Shown here: piece after piece, positions 8,796 to 17,523 of the stretch
Position numbering within the stretch: position 1 is the first letter of the stretch
How the letters are laid out: the number at the start of each line of letters is the position of its first letter
From: Spirochaetia bacterium UBA5763
GTDB lineage: Bacteria; Spirochaetota; UBA4802; UBA5550
Length of the DNA stretch: 41,214 nucleotides
Assembly (NCBI GenBank): GCA_002418835.1
Contig: DIEX01000031.1
Location: forward strand, 1-41,214
Reading direction: 5' to 3'
Position numbers and translations under genes: made by a program
The notes under the pieces: model-generated
The model's database searches: none
Seen by the model: the letters and a program-made list of their open reading frames with translations, nothing else
Told to the model about the DNA's origin: nothing

Positions 8796-9845
8796 TTAAG
8801 GAAATACAGGGTTAAGCTCCAGCCCCGCAGTTTCTTCAAAACCGAGACGTATATTCGCATTCTGCACTGCGTTTCCTGACTGCCCTTTAATCAGGTTGTC
8901 AATTACAGCAGCAACGAATAGCTTCCCTGTCCGGCTGTCAACTGATGGCCTTATTACACATCTGTTGGTTCCGCGTACTTCAGATGTCTGAGGGGAATTT
9001 CCTGTTGTAATGATAAAGGGGGAACCTTTATAGTAATTCCTGTATATCTCCTGAACCTCCTGTGTAGAGACTCCGGATTTAATATCAGCGTATGAGGTCA
9101 CAAGTATACCTCTATTCATGGGGACGATCTGCGGAACAAAAAGGATTTTTTTATTTTTTCTCCCGGCAGATGACGCATTCAGTATATTTTCCACTTCAAC
9201 AAGGTGCTGGTGCTTACCCTCCCTGTAAGTGTTTGTGTTCTCATATCTCAGGGGATAGGAGTTTGCCCTTCCGGGATTTATTCCTGCGCCTGAGACACCT
9301 GTTTTCCCGTCACAGAAAATAGTATCAGATTCAATAAGCCCGTTTTCAGTTGCCGGTAAAAGTGAGAGTATCATGGTTATGGCAAAGCATCCGGGGTTAC
9401 CTATTACGGAGGCGGTTTTTATTTTTTCGCGGTTTTTTTCCGGCAGTCCGTAAACAGCCTGCTGTAAGATTTCAGGCGCGGAGTGAGATATATCCATCCC
9501 TTTATTGTCAGCGTAAACTGCATAATCCTCAAGGGAGCTGAACCTGAAATCACCGCTGAAATCTATGACAGAAATTTTTCTGTCATAGAACTGTCTGATC
9601 ATCTTCATCCCGGCCTGATCCGGAGTTGAAAGAAAAGCGATATCTATCCCGTCAAGGTCAATCCGGTCAGGATTGCATACCTCAAGGTCACAGATGCCGG
9701 AAAGGTGAGGGTACATCTCTGAAATTTTTTTTCCGTGGTCAAGGGCTGTAAGCTGCTTAATTCTGATGCCCGGGTGTTTTGAGAGTATATCAATAAGTCC
9801 GAGCCCTCCGAATCCGGTTGCTCCGACAATTACCGCATTTTTCAT
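8796..9845 (-). CDS. argC: N-acetyl-gamma-glutamyl-phosphate reductase
   Basis: ArgC catalyses the NADPH-dependent third step of arginine biosynthesis. The N-terminal dinucleotide-binding motif reads GATGFGGLGL. The catalytic Cys153 lies in GNPGCFA, and the C-terminal SGNAVQNANI motif is conserved. At 349 aa it matches the long form of the family. SD AGGAG precedes the ATG. No other arg gene is in the window, so it is genomically isolated between rnr and ptsI. Confidence 0.93.
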   Translation of the reverse strand: MKNAVIVGATGFGGLGLIDILSKHPGIRIKQLTALDHGKKISEMYPHLSGICDLEVCNPDRIDLDGIDIAFLSTPDQAGMKMIRQFYDRKISVIDFSGDFRFSSLEDYAVYADNKGMDISHSAPEILQQAVYGLPEKNREKIKTASVIGNPGCFAITMILSLLPATENGLIESDTIFCDGKTGVSGAGINPGRANSYPLRYENTNTYREGKHQHLVEVENILNASSAGRKNKKILFVPQIVPMNRGILVTSYADIKSGVSTQEVQEIYRNYYKGSPFIITTGNSPQTSEVRGTNRCVIRPSVDSRTGKLFVAAVIDNLIKGQSGNAVQNANIRLGFEETAGLELNPVFP

Positions 9846-9860
9846 CTGTTTCTCCTGTTG

Positions 9861-9891
9861 ATTATACTGTGCCGGTTCAGGAGAGAACCGG
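9861..9891 (-). promoter_or_regulatory. Candidate argC promoter with palindrome
   Basis: On the minus strand a TATAAT hexamer (9866-9861) lies 16 nt upstream of argC. The position expected for its -35 falls within a palindrome, CCGGTTC (9872-9878) and GAACCGG (9885-9891) with a 6-nt spacer. This suggests an operator over a poor -35. On the plus strand the same hairpin is followed by six T residues and could stop antisense transcription. Confidence 0.4.
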
Positions 9892-9948
9892 GGATATTTT
9901 TTGTAAAGATTTTTTCAGGAAAACTCCATGAGTTAATAATCTGCGGTT

Positions 9949-12066
9949 TTATCGACGTTTTTTTGCAGAAGCAAGATCGAAATCTATCCTCAGCATCTCC
10001 ATGTCAGCATTAACCAGCTTGACTTTAATCCTGTCGCCCAGCCTGTATCTTTTATTCAGTTTTCTCCCTATAACAGTAAATTCATCCTCTTTAAGGACAT
10101 AGTAATCATCAGTGAGGTTTTTCAGCGGCACCATCCCTTCAATTGGCATATCTATCAGTGATACAAACATCCCGAATTTTGTCAGGCCGCTTATTATTAC
10201 ATCGAATTCTTCACCGATATGCTGCTTCATCAGTCTGCATGATTTAATCTTTATGAGGTCTCTTTCAGCCTTCTGCGCGATCCTCTCCATCATAGAGGAT
10301 TTTTCCCCTATCTCAATCAGCTCCTGCATCCTGTATGGCGGAGCTGATGAATCGATGAGGCTTTTAAGGCACCTGTGAACAATAAGGTCCGGATAGCGAC
10401 GAATAGGTGAAGTGAAGTGAGTGTAATCAAGAAAACCGAGTCCGAAGTGGCCAAGGGGCTCAGGCCCGTAATAAGCCTGCATCATCGATTTAAGTACAAC
10501 CAGGTTAACAACCTGCTCATAAGGTTTGCCTGAAACTTTTGAAAGCACATCCTGAATGCTCTTCCCCATTGTTTTCCCTGTATCAAGCTTTACATTAAGC
10601 ACAGTGAGAAATTTTTTAAGAGAGAAGATGTTATCTTCGCTTATCTTTTCATGAACCCGATAGAGCGACGGTATTTCGTGTTCTTTAATGGCGCGGGAAA
10701 CTGCCTCATTTGCGCTGAGCATGAACTCCTCGATGAGAGACTGACTCTGTAATCTCGGAGCAAACCTGATCTCTTTAACCATTCCGTTTTCGTAGATTAC
10801 TTCCTGATCCGTAAGGTTGAGATCAAGTTTACCGTCGCTGATACGTTTTTTATTAAGGAGTTTCGCCAGTTTATTCATCTTCTGTATTGTGCGGTTAAGC
10901 TGCGCCAGGCTTCTCCCCTTTATAATCTTTTCAGTATTAATGTAGGTCATTCGTTTATTAACTTTGATAATTCCACGGAAGGCTTCGAACTTTGTCATGT
11001 TTCCCCTGGAATCAAAGCTCATCTCCGCTGTGAGTGTGAGTCTGTCAAGACCCTCCTTCAGTGAACAGAGGTCGTTGGACAGGAGCTCCGGGAGCATGGG
11101 GATTACCCTGTCACCGAGGTAGTAACTTGTCCCGCGGGCAAAGGCCTCCTCATCAAGACGTGAGCCTTTTTTTACATAAGCGGAAACATCGGCTATGTGT
11201 ACGTAGAGCTTGGTTGAGTTGCCTGACTCCTTAATTGAAATTGCGTCATCAAAGTCCTTTGATGAGTCTCCGTCAATTGTTATGGTAAAGAGTTTGCGGT
11301 AATCCTTACGGTTTCGCAGCTCCTCTTCAGGGACTTTAAGGTCCAGCTCCTTTTCGTTGAAGTAGTCGTGATCATCCGGGAGGGAATGGCGGAGTTTGAT
11401 TCTTGTGAAATCGTGTTTCTCTTCATCCTCTGAAAAGTACTGAATTATTTTCCCCTCTGTACGGCCTGAGATCATTTTCCCGGTGAGTGTGATTAACGCG
11501 AAGTCTCCGATGGCCGGAGATTTCGCACTCTTCTGAACGCATACATCTGTCTCACCCTGAACGTCGAGAAGCCTCAGTATTATGAGCCCCCCTGTCTTGG
11601 CTGTAACTCTCCCCAGGTTGACATCTTTTTTTCTTTTAATGACATTACTGACACGTCCGGAAAGAAAACCCTGGCGGCAGTCACAAATTTCAACTGTTAC
11701 TGAATCATTATTCTGGGCATTGCCGGTATCTTCGCGCCGGATGATAATATCTTCATCATTATATTTTACGATAGCATCGCCGCTATTGTTTATTTTTATT
11801 GTTCCATCTATGGTAAGGGGGTTGGCTTTTTTGAAACGCTGTTTATCCTTAACAATAAATCCTGCGTTAATCAGAAGGTTCAATGTTGATTCAATTTTTG
11901 AGAGGTCTTTTGATTGTGAGCCTTTTGAACTTTTATTTCTTTTTTTCCCTCTGGAGTCTGATTCTTCTTTTGCCGGGGGGAGCAGCTTCTTCTGCAGATC
12001 ATTCCGCGTGAATGAGTGAGGTAATTCATCTATTGTTCTTATGATTTTTTTCGATGATATAGGCAT
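9949..12066 (-). CDS. rnr: Ribonuclease R, 3'-5' exoribonuclease
   Basis: RNase R degrades structured RNA processively from the 3' end. The order is an N-terminal winged-helix-like part, a basic low-complexity linker (about residues 33-55), cold-shock domains, the RNB catalytic domain and a C-terminal S1 domain (about 615-700). The metal-binding aspartates of the RNB site are present: Asp265, Asp271, Asp273 and Asp274 in TIDGDSSKDFDDA. The length of 705 aa is within the family range. The ATG overlaps the stop of the upstream coiled-coil gene (TAATG). Confidence 0.95.
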   Translation of the reverse strand: MPISSKKIIRTIDELPHSFTRNDLQKKLLPPAKEESDSRGKKRNKSSKGSQSKDLSKIESTLNLLINAGFIVKDKQRFKKANPLTIDGTIKINNSGDAIVKYNDEDIIIRREDTGNAQNNDSVTVEICDCRQGFLSGRVSNVIKRKKDVNLGRVTAKTGGLIILRLLDVQGETDVCVQKSAKSPAIGDFALITLTGKMISGRTEGKIIQYFSEDEEKHDFTRIKLRHSLPDDHDYFNEKELDLKVPEEELRNRKDYRKLFTITIDGDSSKDFDDAISIKESGNSTKLYVHIADVSAYVKKGSRLDEEAFARGTSYYLGDRVIPMLPELLSNDLCSLKEGLDRLTLTAEMSFDSRGNMTKFEAFRGIIKVNKRMTYINTEKIIKGRSLAQLNRTIQKMNKLAKLLNKKRISDGKLDLNLTDQEVIYENGMVKEIRFAPRLQSQSLIEEFMLSANEAVSRAIKEHEIPSLYRVHEKISEDNIFSLKKFLTVLNVKLDTGKTMGKSIQDVLSKVSGKPYEQVVNLVVLKSMMQAYYGPEPLGHFGLGFLDYTHFTSPIRRYPDLIVHRCLKSLIDSSAPPYRMQELIEIGEKSSMMERIAQKAERDLIKIKSCRLMKQHIGEEFDVIISGLTKFGMFVSLIDMPIEGMVPLKNLTDDYYVLKEDEFTVIGRKLNKRYRLGDRIKVKLVNADMEMLRIDFDLASAKKRR

Positions 12067-12413
12067 TATTCAGCCTGCTTTTCTTCGCTGGATCCGGTTC
12101 CGGTTTCAGTTTTATTCTGATTGATGAGTCTGGATTTTGCGTCGTTAAATTTTTCTGTCAATTCTTCAATGTCCTTTCTTAATTGGTTTATTGCTTCTAC
12201 TTTGTGTTTTATAATCTCTTCATTAATGGTCTCTTTCTGCTCAATCTGGATTATTGTATAATCGCCGATTTCGATACGGATTTTATCGATTTCCTCTTCC
12301 TTGTTTTTTATCGCAATTTTGCATTTTGCCATTTGTGTCAGAATTTCAGTTCTGATCAGTATAAATTCACCGAACTTCAGCAGGAATTCTTTTATCTCTT
12401 TCCGGATATTCAT
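12066..12413 (-). CDS. Small coiled-coil protein, unknown function
   Basis: I do not recognise this 115-aa family. From about residue 35 to 100 it is rich in Glu, Lys and Ile with a heptad-like pattern, predicting a long coiled coil. The C-terminus is polar and probably disordered. It has no signal peptide or membrane segment. An SD (AGGAG) is well placed before the ATG. It overlaps rnr by one nucleotide, so it is the first gene of an rnr operon. Any role in RNA decay would be inference from position only. Confidence 0.7.
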   Translation of the reverse strand: MNIRKEIKEFLLKFGEFILIRTEILTQMAKCKIAIKNKEEEIDKIRIEIGDYTIIQIEQKETINEEIIKHKVEAINQLRKDIEELTEKFNDAKSRLINQNKTETGTGSSEEKQAE

Positions 12414-12674
12414 TGGCGGTGCTCCTGAAAATGTAGTATAAAAATAGTATTTTTTGAAATGGCAATTAGATGTTCTAATTCAATTGTTAATTGCTATATA
12501 TAGAAAAAACTAAAGTATCCTGCTTTTGTCAATCAATAGTTCTTTTGTAATGTTATATCTGGAGCTTTTTATATTTCTGTATCCCCGTGAAATCACGATA
12601 GATTCTTTTTTTTGATTGCATTTGAAAAGGGTCGGAGCATTCTTCCCTCAGTTTTTTAATAATGGAGTTTTTTT

Positions 12675-12944
12675 ATGAGTATTTTCGAAATTATTATGCT
12701 TATCTGTTTCGGAGCAGCATGGCCTGTTTCAATTTTAAAGAGCTGGACTGCAAGAAGCAATAACGGCAAGTCTCTTTTCTTCCTTGTTATTGTTTTAATA
12801 GGTTATGTTGCGGGTATTCTGCACAAGATTTTTTATTTATCTGACGCGGTTATAATCCTTTATATCGTAAATTTTACAATGATAACAATAGATATACTGA
12901 TTTATTTCAGAAATGAAAGAATTGAGAGTTCTTTAAAAAACTGA
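12675..12944 (+). CDS. Small three-helix membrane protein, possibly PQ-loop/SemiSWEET-like
   Basis: This 89-aa protein has three hydrophobic segments at about 2-20, 34-52 and 59-78. The motif WPVSILKSWTARSNNGKS between the first two resembles the PQ-loop region of SemiSWEET-like small membrane proteins. The transported substrate, if any, is unknown. An SD-like ATGGAG lies 7 nt before the ATG. It stands alone, 65 bp ahead of the next plus-strand gene. Confidence 0.6.
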   Translation: MSIFEIIMLICFGAAWPVSILKSWTARSNNGKSLFFLVIVLIGYVAGILHKIFYLSDAVIILYIVNFTMITIDILIYFRNERIESSLKN

Positions 12945-13008
12945 TACTTTATCATGCCAGAAAACTATTGCCGGTTTTGATTATTAAAAAATTATGGGGG
13001 GAGTAAGT

Positions 13009-13506
13009 ATGACTAAAAATTTTGTACAGATTCCGAATATGGATCACAATATGTGTTTCGGATGCGGCCCGGCGAATAAAGATGGATTGCAGATGACTTT
13101 TTTTGGAAATGATGATCTTGTATATTCAGAGATTGCTGTGCCGGGTCATATGATTGGCTGGCAGGGGGTTGTTCATGGCGGGATTCTCTCCACCCTTCTT
13201 GACGAAGTGATGAGCTGGGGAGCCATTTTCCTCACAAGGAGATTCATTCTTACTAAAACCATGACTGTGAATTACCTTAAGCCTGTTTTTGCGGGGGATA
13301 AACTCAGGGTTGAAAGCAGTATCGAGAGTCAGAACAGTGAAAGAGAATGCGTCATGAATGGAAGGATTTTTAATTCAAAAGGTGAACTCTGCACTTCTTC
13401 AACCGGAACTTTTGCTGTTTTTACTGTTGACAGCATGAAAAAAATGGGTTTTATGAGCGAAAAAGATATAAATGATTTCCAGGCTATAATTGACGCCCAT
13501 GTTTAA
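13009..13506 (+). CDS. PaaI-type hotdog-fold thioesterase
   Basis: This 165-aa protein has a hotdog fold predicted to hydrolyse acyl-CoA thioesters. Supporting motifs are the N-terminal CFGCGPANKDGLQM and the core HGGILSTLLDEVMSW on the active-site helix. I chose ATG 13009 because GGGGGAG ends about 6 nt upstream. The ATG at 12994 lies within that purine run and lacks its own SD. The physiological substrate is not evident, and no acyl-CoA pathway gene is adjacent. Confidence 0.8.
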   Translation: MTKNFVQIPNMDHNMCFGCGPANKDGLQMTFFGNDDLVYSEIAVPGHMIGWQGVVHGGILSTLLDEVMSWGAIFLTRRFILTKTMTVNYLKPVFAGDKLRVESSIESQNSERECVMNGRIFNSKGELCTSSTGTFAVFTVDSMKKMGFMSEKDINDFQAIIDAHV

Positions 13507-13565
13507 CTTTTAAACATCACGCCTTTAGCCGAAAATAACAATAGTAAAACATTCACGGGGCCATA

Positions 13566-14318
13566 ATGAGAATAATATCCATATCAAACAATAAAGGCGG
13601 AGTCGGTAAAACCACTACCACGGTAAACCTCGCAGCTGCGATGCAGATACTGGGGAAGAAGGTCATGGTTATGGATATGGATCACCAGGCCCAGTCAACC
13701 TATCATTTCGGGATTAATCCCAACAAGGTTACGGAATCGATATTTGATGTTCTTAAGGGAGAGAAGAGGTATCACGAAATAATAATCAAGCGGGCCGGGA
13801 TCGATATCCTCCCGGCAAATGCCGAGCTCCGGAATATTGAATTTTTACCTCTCCCGGCAAAGGAATTTCTCCTTAAGGAGAATATGGAGGATCTTGAAGG
13901 TTATGACTATGTGCTTATAGACTGCCCTCCGTCACTTGGTGTGCTGACTCTTAACGCCATGGCTATCAGCGAATATATACTTGTTCCGCTTCAGGCTCAG
14001 TTTCTTCCATTCCACGGTATGTATAATCTCTTCGAAGCAGTTCAGATGGTGAAGAAGAGAATCAACAGGAATATCGAAGTGTCCGGCATAATAGGCACAA
14101 TGTATAATCCCAAGAAGAGCATAAGCAGAGAGGTTATGGAGGAAACGGAGAAAAGGTTGCCGGGTAAACTTTATTCAACAATGATCAGGGAGAATGTTGC
14201 TCTTCAGGAAGCTCCAAGCTGGGGTAAAACAATTTTTGAGTATAAGCCTGACAGCAACGGCGCGGATGATTATATGACTCTCACAGAGGAAGTTATCAGG
14301 CGTTTTGAAACAGAGTAG
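13566..14318 (+). CDS. ParA/Soj-family ATPase, orphan
   Basis: The protein is 250 aa. The deviant Walker A is NKGGVGKTTT with signature lysines at residues 10 and 15. Walker A' is MDMDHQAQS, and Walker B is LIDCPPSLG. It therefore belongs to the Soj/ParA group that partitions DNA or positions cargo. No parB, parS-like repeat or chemotaxis-cluster gene is adjacent. A cargo-positioning ParA, or a second copy beside a parAB elsewhere, are both possible. It ends convergently with azlD 10 bp away. Confidence 0.85.
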   Translation: MRIISISNNKGGVGKTTTTVNLAAAMQILGKKVMVMDMDHQAQSTYHFGINPNKVTESIFDVLKGEKRYHEIIIKRAGIDILPANAELRNIEFLPLPAKEFLLKENMEDLEGYDYVLIDCPPSLGVLTLNAMAISEYILVPLQAQFLPFHGMYNLFEAVQMVKKRINRNIEVSGIIGTMYNPKKSISREVMEETEKRLPGKLYSTMIRENVALQEAPSWGKTIFEYKPDSNGADDYMTLTEEVIRRFETE

Positions 14319-14328
14319 ATAGCTGCTT

Positions 14329-14634
14329 CTACAGATACTGCAGCATAAACCAGGTCACACCTATTGATGCGAAAACAGGGAGTATGAGACCTTCAAAAAA
14401 CCATGCGGCCATAGCTGCTGCTGCAACCCCCGCAATACCTGCTGCGGGATTCTGCGGAAACGATGTGATGATCCCAGGGAATATAAGCGCTCCAAGAGCA
14501 ACAACAGGCATATAGTCCAGAAAACGTTTAAAGTATGCAGGTATATTATCTCCTGCTGATATAAAAAAAGGGAGCACACGCAGCAGATAATTCGCAGCAG
14601 CACAGGCAAGTATAATTATCATAATCTTATTCAT
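14329..14634 (-). CDS. azlD: Branched-chain amino acid export subunit, AzlD type
   Basis: This small integral membrane protein is 101 aa with about four hydrophobic segments. It is the partner of AzlC in branched-chain amino acid efflux. ATG 14634 gives the typical AzlD start (MNKIMIIILACAAANYLLR). It overlaps the end of azlC by 8 nt, so the two are translationally coupled. A longer frame exists upstream, but its extra residues are basic, read through azlC, and are not family-like. Confidence 0.85.
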   Translation of the reverse strand: MNKIMIIILACAAANYLLRVLPFFISAGDNIPAYFKRFLDYMPVVALGALIFPGIITSFPQNPAAGIAGVAAAAMAAWFFEGLILPVFASIGVTWFMLQYL

Positions 14635-15370
14635 TTTCAGCCTCAACCCTCTCCACCTGATTTTCTTCTTCATTATCAGTAAATATTGCAGCACCTATTG
14701 CCGTAACAGAAATCATTGATATCACGATTGACCATCCTGCGGAGATCTGAAATTTATAGTAGAGCAGAGTGTTGAGTCCTGCTGCTGCACCTGCCAGTAT
14801 TACGGGCCTGAAGCTCTTCTTTATCTCAGGCACAAGGAGTGCCGTGAATAACGCGAAGAGCGCTCCTGACATGGCATCCTGAAGAGAGCGGGGGAGGAAT
14901 GAACCTGCAGTTACACCTGCAAGTGTTCCTGCTCCCCAGCCGAGCCACGAAATCCCCTGGAGCCCCAGCATAAAACTTCCTGATACTCTGCCCGGTTTAA
15001 GTGATGCTACAGAGAAAACTTCGTCAGTAACTCCGAAAGCAGTAAGGAGTTTTCTATATGCTCTTTTAAATCCTAACTTTCTCGCAAGAGATGCGCTCAT
15101 AATGAAATACCGGAGGTTAAGGAGAACTACTGATATTATTATCTCACCAGCCGCAGCTCCGGCAGATATGAGATTTATCGCCATAAACTGTGCAGCGCCA
15201 GTCAGGTTTGACATCGAGAAAAAAACGGCTTCAAATGGAGTTAACCCTGCTGAAACAGCAAGGAGCCCGAAAGCGACAGATGTTGTGAAATAACCGAGGA
15301 ATATCGGAACTCCGCTTTTAACTCCTTCTGCTGAATCGTTTATAAAGGGGGATCTGGTTCTGGTCTGCAT
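14627..15370 (-). CDS. azlC: Branched-chain amino acid export permease, AzlC type
   Basis: This 247-aa multi-pass membrane protein carries the family motifs near the N-terminus (GVPIFLGYFTTSVAFGLLA) and NLRYFIMSASLA. AzlC and AzlD together form an exporter for branched-chain amino acids and analogues in characterised bacteria. The gene is transcribed away from nrfH; the 164-bp divergent spacer holds a 17-bp palindrome. No Lrp-type regulator is next to it. Confidence 0.88.
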   Translation of the reverse strand: MQTRTRSPFINDSAEGVKSGVPIFLGYFTTSVAFGLLAVSAGLTPFEAVFFSMSNLTGAAQFMAINLISAGAAAGEIIISVVLLNLRYFIMSASLARKLGFKRAYRKLLTAFGVTDEVFSVASLKPGRVSGSFMLGLQGISWLGWGAGTLAGVTAGSFLPRSLQDAMSGALFALFTALLVPEIKKSFRPVILAGAAAGLNTLLYYKFQISAGWSIVISMISVTAIGAAIFTDNEEENQVERVEAENE

Positions 15371-15446
15371 TGCTGTACCGGCTTTAATGAAATATCTGTT
15401 TTTTATCTTTTTTCAGGGTGGTGTTGTGTCAAGATAAAAAAACTCA

Positions 15447-15463
15447 ATTTTGTATAACAAAAT
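15447..15463. promoter_or_regulatory. 17-bp palindrome between azlC and nrfH
   Basis: ATTTTGT and ACAAAAT are perfect inverted arms around ATA. The site lies 77 bp upstream of azlC and about 72 bp upstream of nrfH, a sensible position for an operator. It does not match the FNR consensus TTGAT-N4-ATCAA, so I do not name a regulator. Confidence 0.4.
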
Positions 15464-15534
15464 CTTTCAAATTTGCAAAACAGAATTGATTTTTTTTCAT
15501 TTGTATATTATTTTTTTTAAAATAAATAATACCG

Positions 15535-15996
15535 GTGAACACAGTGAAAAGAAAAAAGTATCTGCTTATTGCAGGTGGAGTTCTCATTGTATTCCTTATA
15601 TTTATGTGGGGGCCCTCCGGGTTTTTCTACCGAACCGGAGAACCGGATTACTGCAATTCATGTCATGTAATGAATCCGCAGTTTGAGGCATGGTTTATGA
15701 CAGGGCTGCATAGGAACATCAGATGCGTTGACTGCCATCTGCCTAATGACAACATAATTAATTACACGATCTGGAAGGGGATTGACGGGATGAAGGATCT
15801 GCTGATGTTCCATTCCGGAATTTATTCTGATGATATCGGAATATCCTCACATGGTAAAGATGTCGTAAGGAGTAACTGTCTCAGGTGTCATGAGGGGATG
15901 GTTTCTGTAATAAATACTGAAGATCTGGACTGCTGGACCTGTCACAGGAAAGTGAACCACAGGTTCCCGTCTATCAGCATGGCTGAAATAAAGTAG
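15535..15996 (+). CDS. nrfH: Cytochrome c nitrite reductase, small subunit (tetraheme quinol dehydrogenase)
   Basis: NrfH is the membrane-anchored NapC/NirT-family cytochrome that passes electrons from menaquinol to NrfA. One N-terminal membrane helix (about residues 9-26) is followed by four CxxCH sites: Cys40-His44, Cys64-His68, Cys115-His119 and Cys133-His137. The Met just after the first site (CNSCHVM) matches the known axial ligand of NrfH. The start is GTG at 15535, or GTG at 15544, which has a slightly better spaced GGTG upstream. nrfA follows after 13 bp. Confidence 0.95.
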   Translation: MNTVKRKKYLLIAGGVLIVFLIFMWGPSGFFYRTGEPDYCNSCHVMNPQFEAWFMTGLHRNIRCVDCHLPNDNIINYTIWKGIDGMKDLLMFHSGIYSDDIGISSHGKDVVRSNCLRCHEGMVSVINTEDLDCWTCHRKVNHRFPSISMAEIK

Positions 15997-16009
15997 GGAG
16001 AGTATATTT

Positions 16010-17482
16010 ATGAGAAAGAGTTATGCAATTATCAGTCTTTTTTTATTATTATCTGTTTTATTTCCGGGGTGCGGTGGTGATAAGCCGGAAGTATTCAGGG
16101 CCGGTGTGATTGGTGAGAATGAATTTGACCCTGAAGTATGGGGGAAAGTGTTCCCGCTTCAGTATGAGTCATGGCTTAAAACAGAGGAACCCAAGCCTTC
16201 AGATTTGAGTATGTACAGGAGGGGATGGGATAAAGATAAAATTGTTTATGATAAACTTAGTGAAATGCCATACCTCGCGCTTTTATTCAACGGCTGGGGT
16301 TTTGGTGTTGAGTATAATGAACCCCGTGGGCATCACTACGCGGTAATTGATCAAATCGATATTGATCCATCAAGGACCAAGCCCGGCGGAGTATGTCTTG
16401 CGTGTAAAAATCCGATGCACAAGAGTCTTACTGAAAAAAATGGAATGAATTACCTTACAGCTTCTTTTGACTCAGCTTTAAAAATGATGCCTGAAAAAAT
16501 TCAGAAACTCGGGCCTTCATGTATCGATTGCCATAAACCTTCAGATATGGGGATGAGGATAAATAAAACTCACCTTGAAAACGGGCTTAAAGTGCTGGGG
16601 AAAAATGAGTTTACAAGGCAGGAGCAGAGGATGCTTGCGTGCGCTCAGTGCCATATAACATATTTTGTGCCGAGAAATCCTGATAAGACTGTGGCTGGAG
16701 ATGTTACATTGCCCTGGACAGGCGCTAAGTGGGGCAGTATATCCATTGAAGGAATTATTAAGGATCTCCTGACAGATACTAAAAGGATAGAATGGAAACA
16801 GAAAATTACAGGTTTTGATATGCCCTTTATCAGGCATCCTGAATTTGAACTCTTCACAAAGGGGAGCACTCACTTTAACGCCGGATTATCATGTCCGGAC
16901 TGTCACATGCCTTACAGGAGATCCGGCTCATATAAGATTTCTGTTCATGATGTTACAAGCCCGGTTAAGCAGGACTTTGTTGCCTGCGCCCAGTGCCACA
17001 CTGATAAAGCTGACTGGCTGAGAAAGCAGGTTTTTACAACTCAGGAGAGAACTGCTTCAATGCAGAACAGGGCAGGTTATGCTGTGGCAACTGTGGCTAA
17101 GCTCTTTGAGATGGTTAATGAAAACCAGGCTAAAGGCAAAAAGATTGATCAGGGGCTTTACGCTAAAGCAAAAGATGCTTATATGCAGGGATATCTCAGG
17201 CTTAATTTTATAAGCGCGGAAAACTCTATGGGTTTCCATAATCCCACTGAAACAGCAAGGATTCTATCTGATTCAACAGCTTTTGCGAATAAAGCTGAAG
17301 CAATGCTCCGTCAGGCTCTGACATCGGCAGGTGTCTCTGTTCCTGAAAAGATAAATCTTGAACTGGGGAAATATCTCACAAACAGAGGGATACATAAGAG
17401 AAATTTTGTTCCAGGCCAGGAGTTTAAAGATCCTTACGGCACACAGGATTATTTCACACCGAAAGATGTGAAGGGATTGTAG
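16010..17482 (+). CDS. nrfA: Ammonia-forming cytochrome c nitrite reductase (pentaheme)
   Basis: NrfA reduces nitrite to ammonium with six electrons in the periplasm. The catalytic heme has the diagnostic CxxCK site (CLACK, residues 129-133). Four CxxCH sites follow at 171-175, 211-215, 295-299 and 326-330. Active-site candidates are Arg106, Tyr218 in CHITYF and His288 in STHFNAG. The N-terminus is a hydrophobic signal ending in LFPGC. Cys21 could be lipidated, although Phe at -3 makes the lipobox imperfect. It is 490 aa with an SD (GGGAG), and forms an operon with nrfH. Confidence 0.97.
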   Translation: MRKSYAIISLFLLLSVLFPGCGGDKPEVFRAGVIGENEFDPEVWGKVFPLQYESWLKTEEPKPSDLSMYRRGWDKDKIVYDKLSEMPYLALLFNGWGFGVEYNEPRGHHYAVIDQIDIDPSRTKPGGVCLACKNPMHKSLTEKNGMNYLTASFDSALKMMPEKIQKLGPSCIDCHKPSDMGMRINKTHLENGLKVLGKNEFTRQEQRMLACAQCHITYFVPRNPDKTVAGDVTLPWTGAKWGSISIEGIIKDLLTDTKRIEWKQKITGFDMPFIRHPEFELFTKGSTHFNAGLSCPDCHMPYRRSGSYKISVHDVTSPVKQDFVACAQCHTDKADWLRKQVFTTQERTASMQNRAGYAVATVAKLFEMVNENQAKGKKIDQGLYAKAKDAYMQGYLRLNFISAENSMGFHNPTETARILSDSTAFANKAEAMLRQALTSAGVSVPEKINLELGKYLTNRGIHKRNFVPGQEFKDPYGTQDYFTPKDVKGL

Positions 17483-17496
17483 ATTATTTTTTGGTA

Positions 17497-17523
17497 CGGC
17501 GTTGTGACAATGTTACGACGCCG
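17497..17523. terminator. Hairpin at the nrfA / Gate-protein convergence
   Basis: Twelve base pairs form between 17497-17508 and 17512-17523 with two G-U pairs and the loop AAT. The stop codon of the minus-strand gene (17513-17515) lies in the 3' arm. No T-run follows on the plus strand, so termination may be imperfect. Confidence 0.5.

Noticed and set aside
12586..12618. Short hairpin CGTG/CACG with nearby T-run as a terminator
   Set aside because: The stem is only 4-5 bp, the T-run starts 9 nt away, and no gene ends nearby on that strand.
15450..15686. Frame of 78 codons upstream of and overlapping nrfH
   Set aside because: It overlaps the clear nrfH frame out of phase and has no SD or conserved content.
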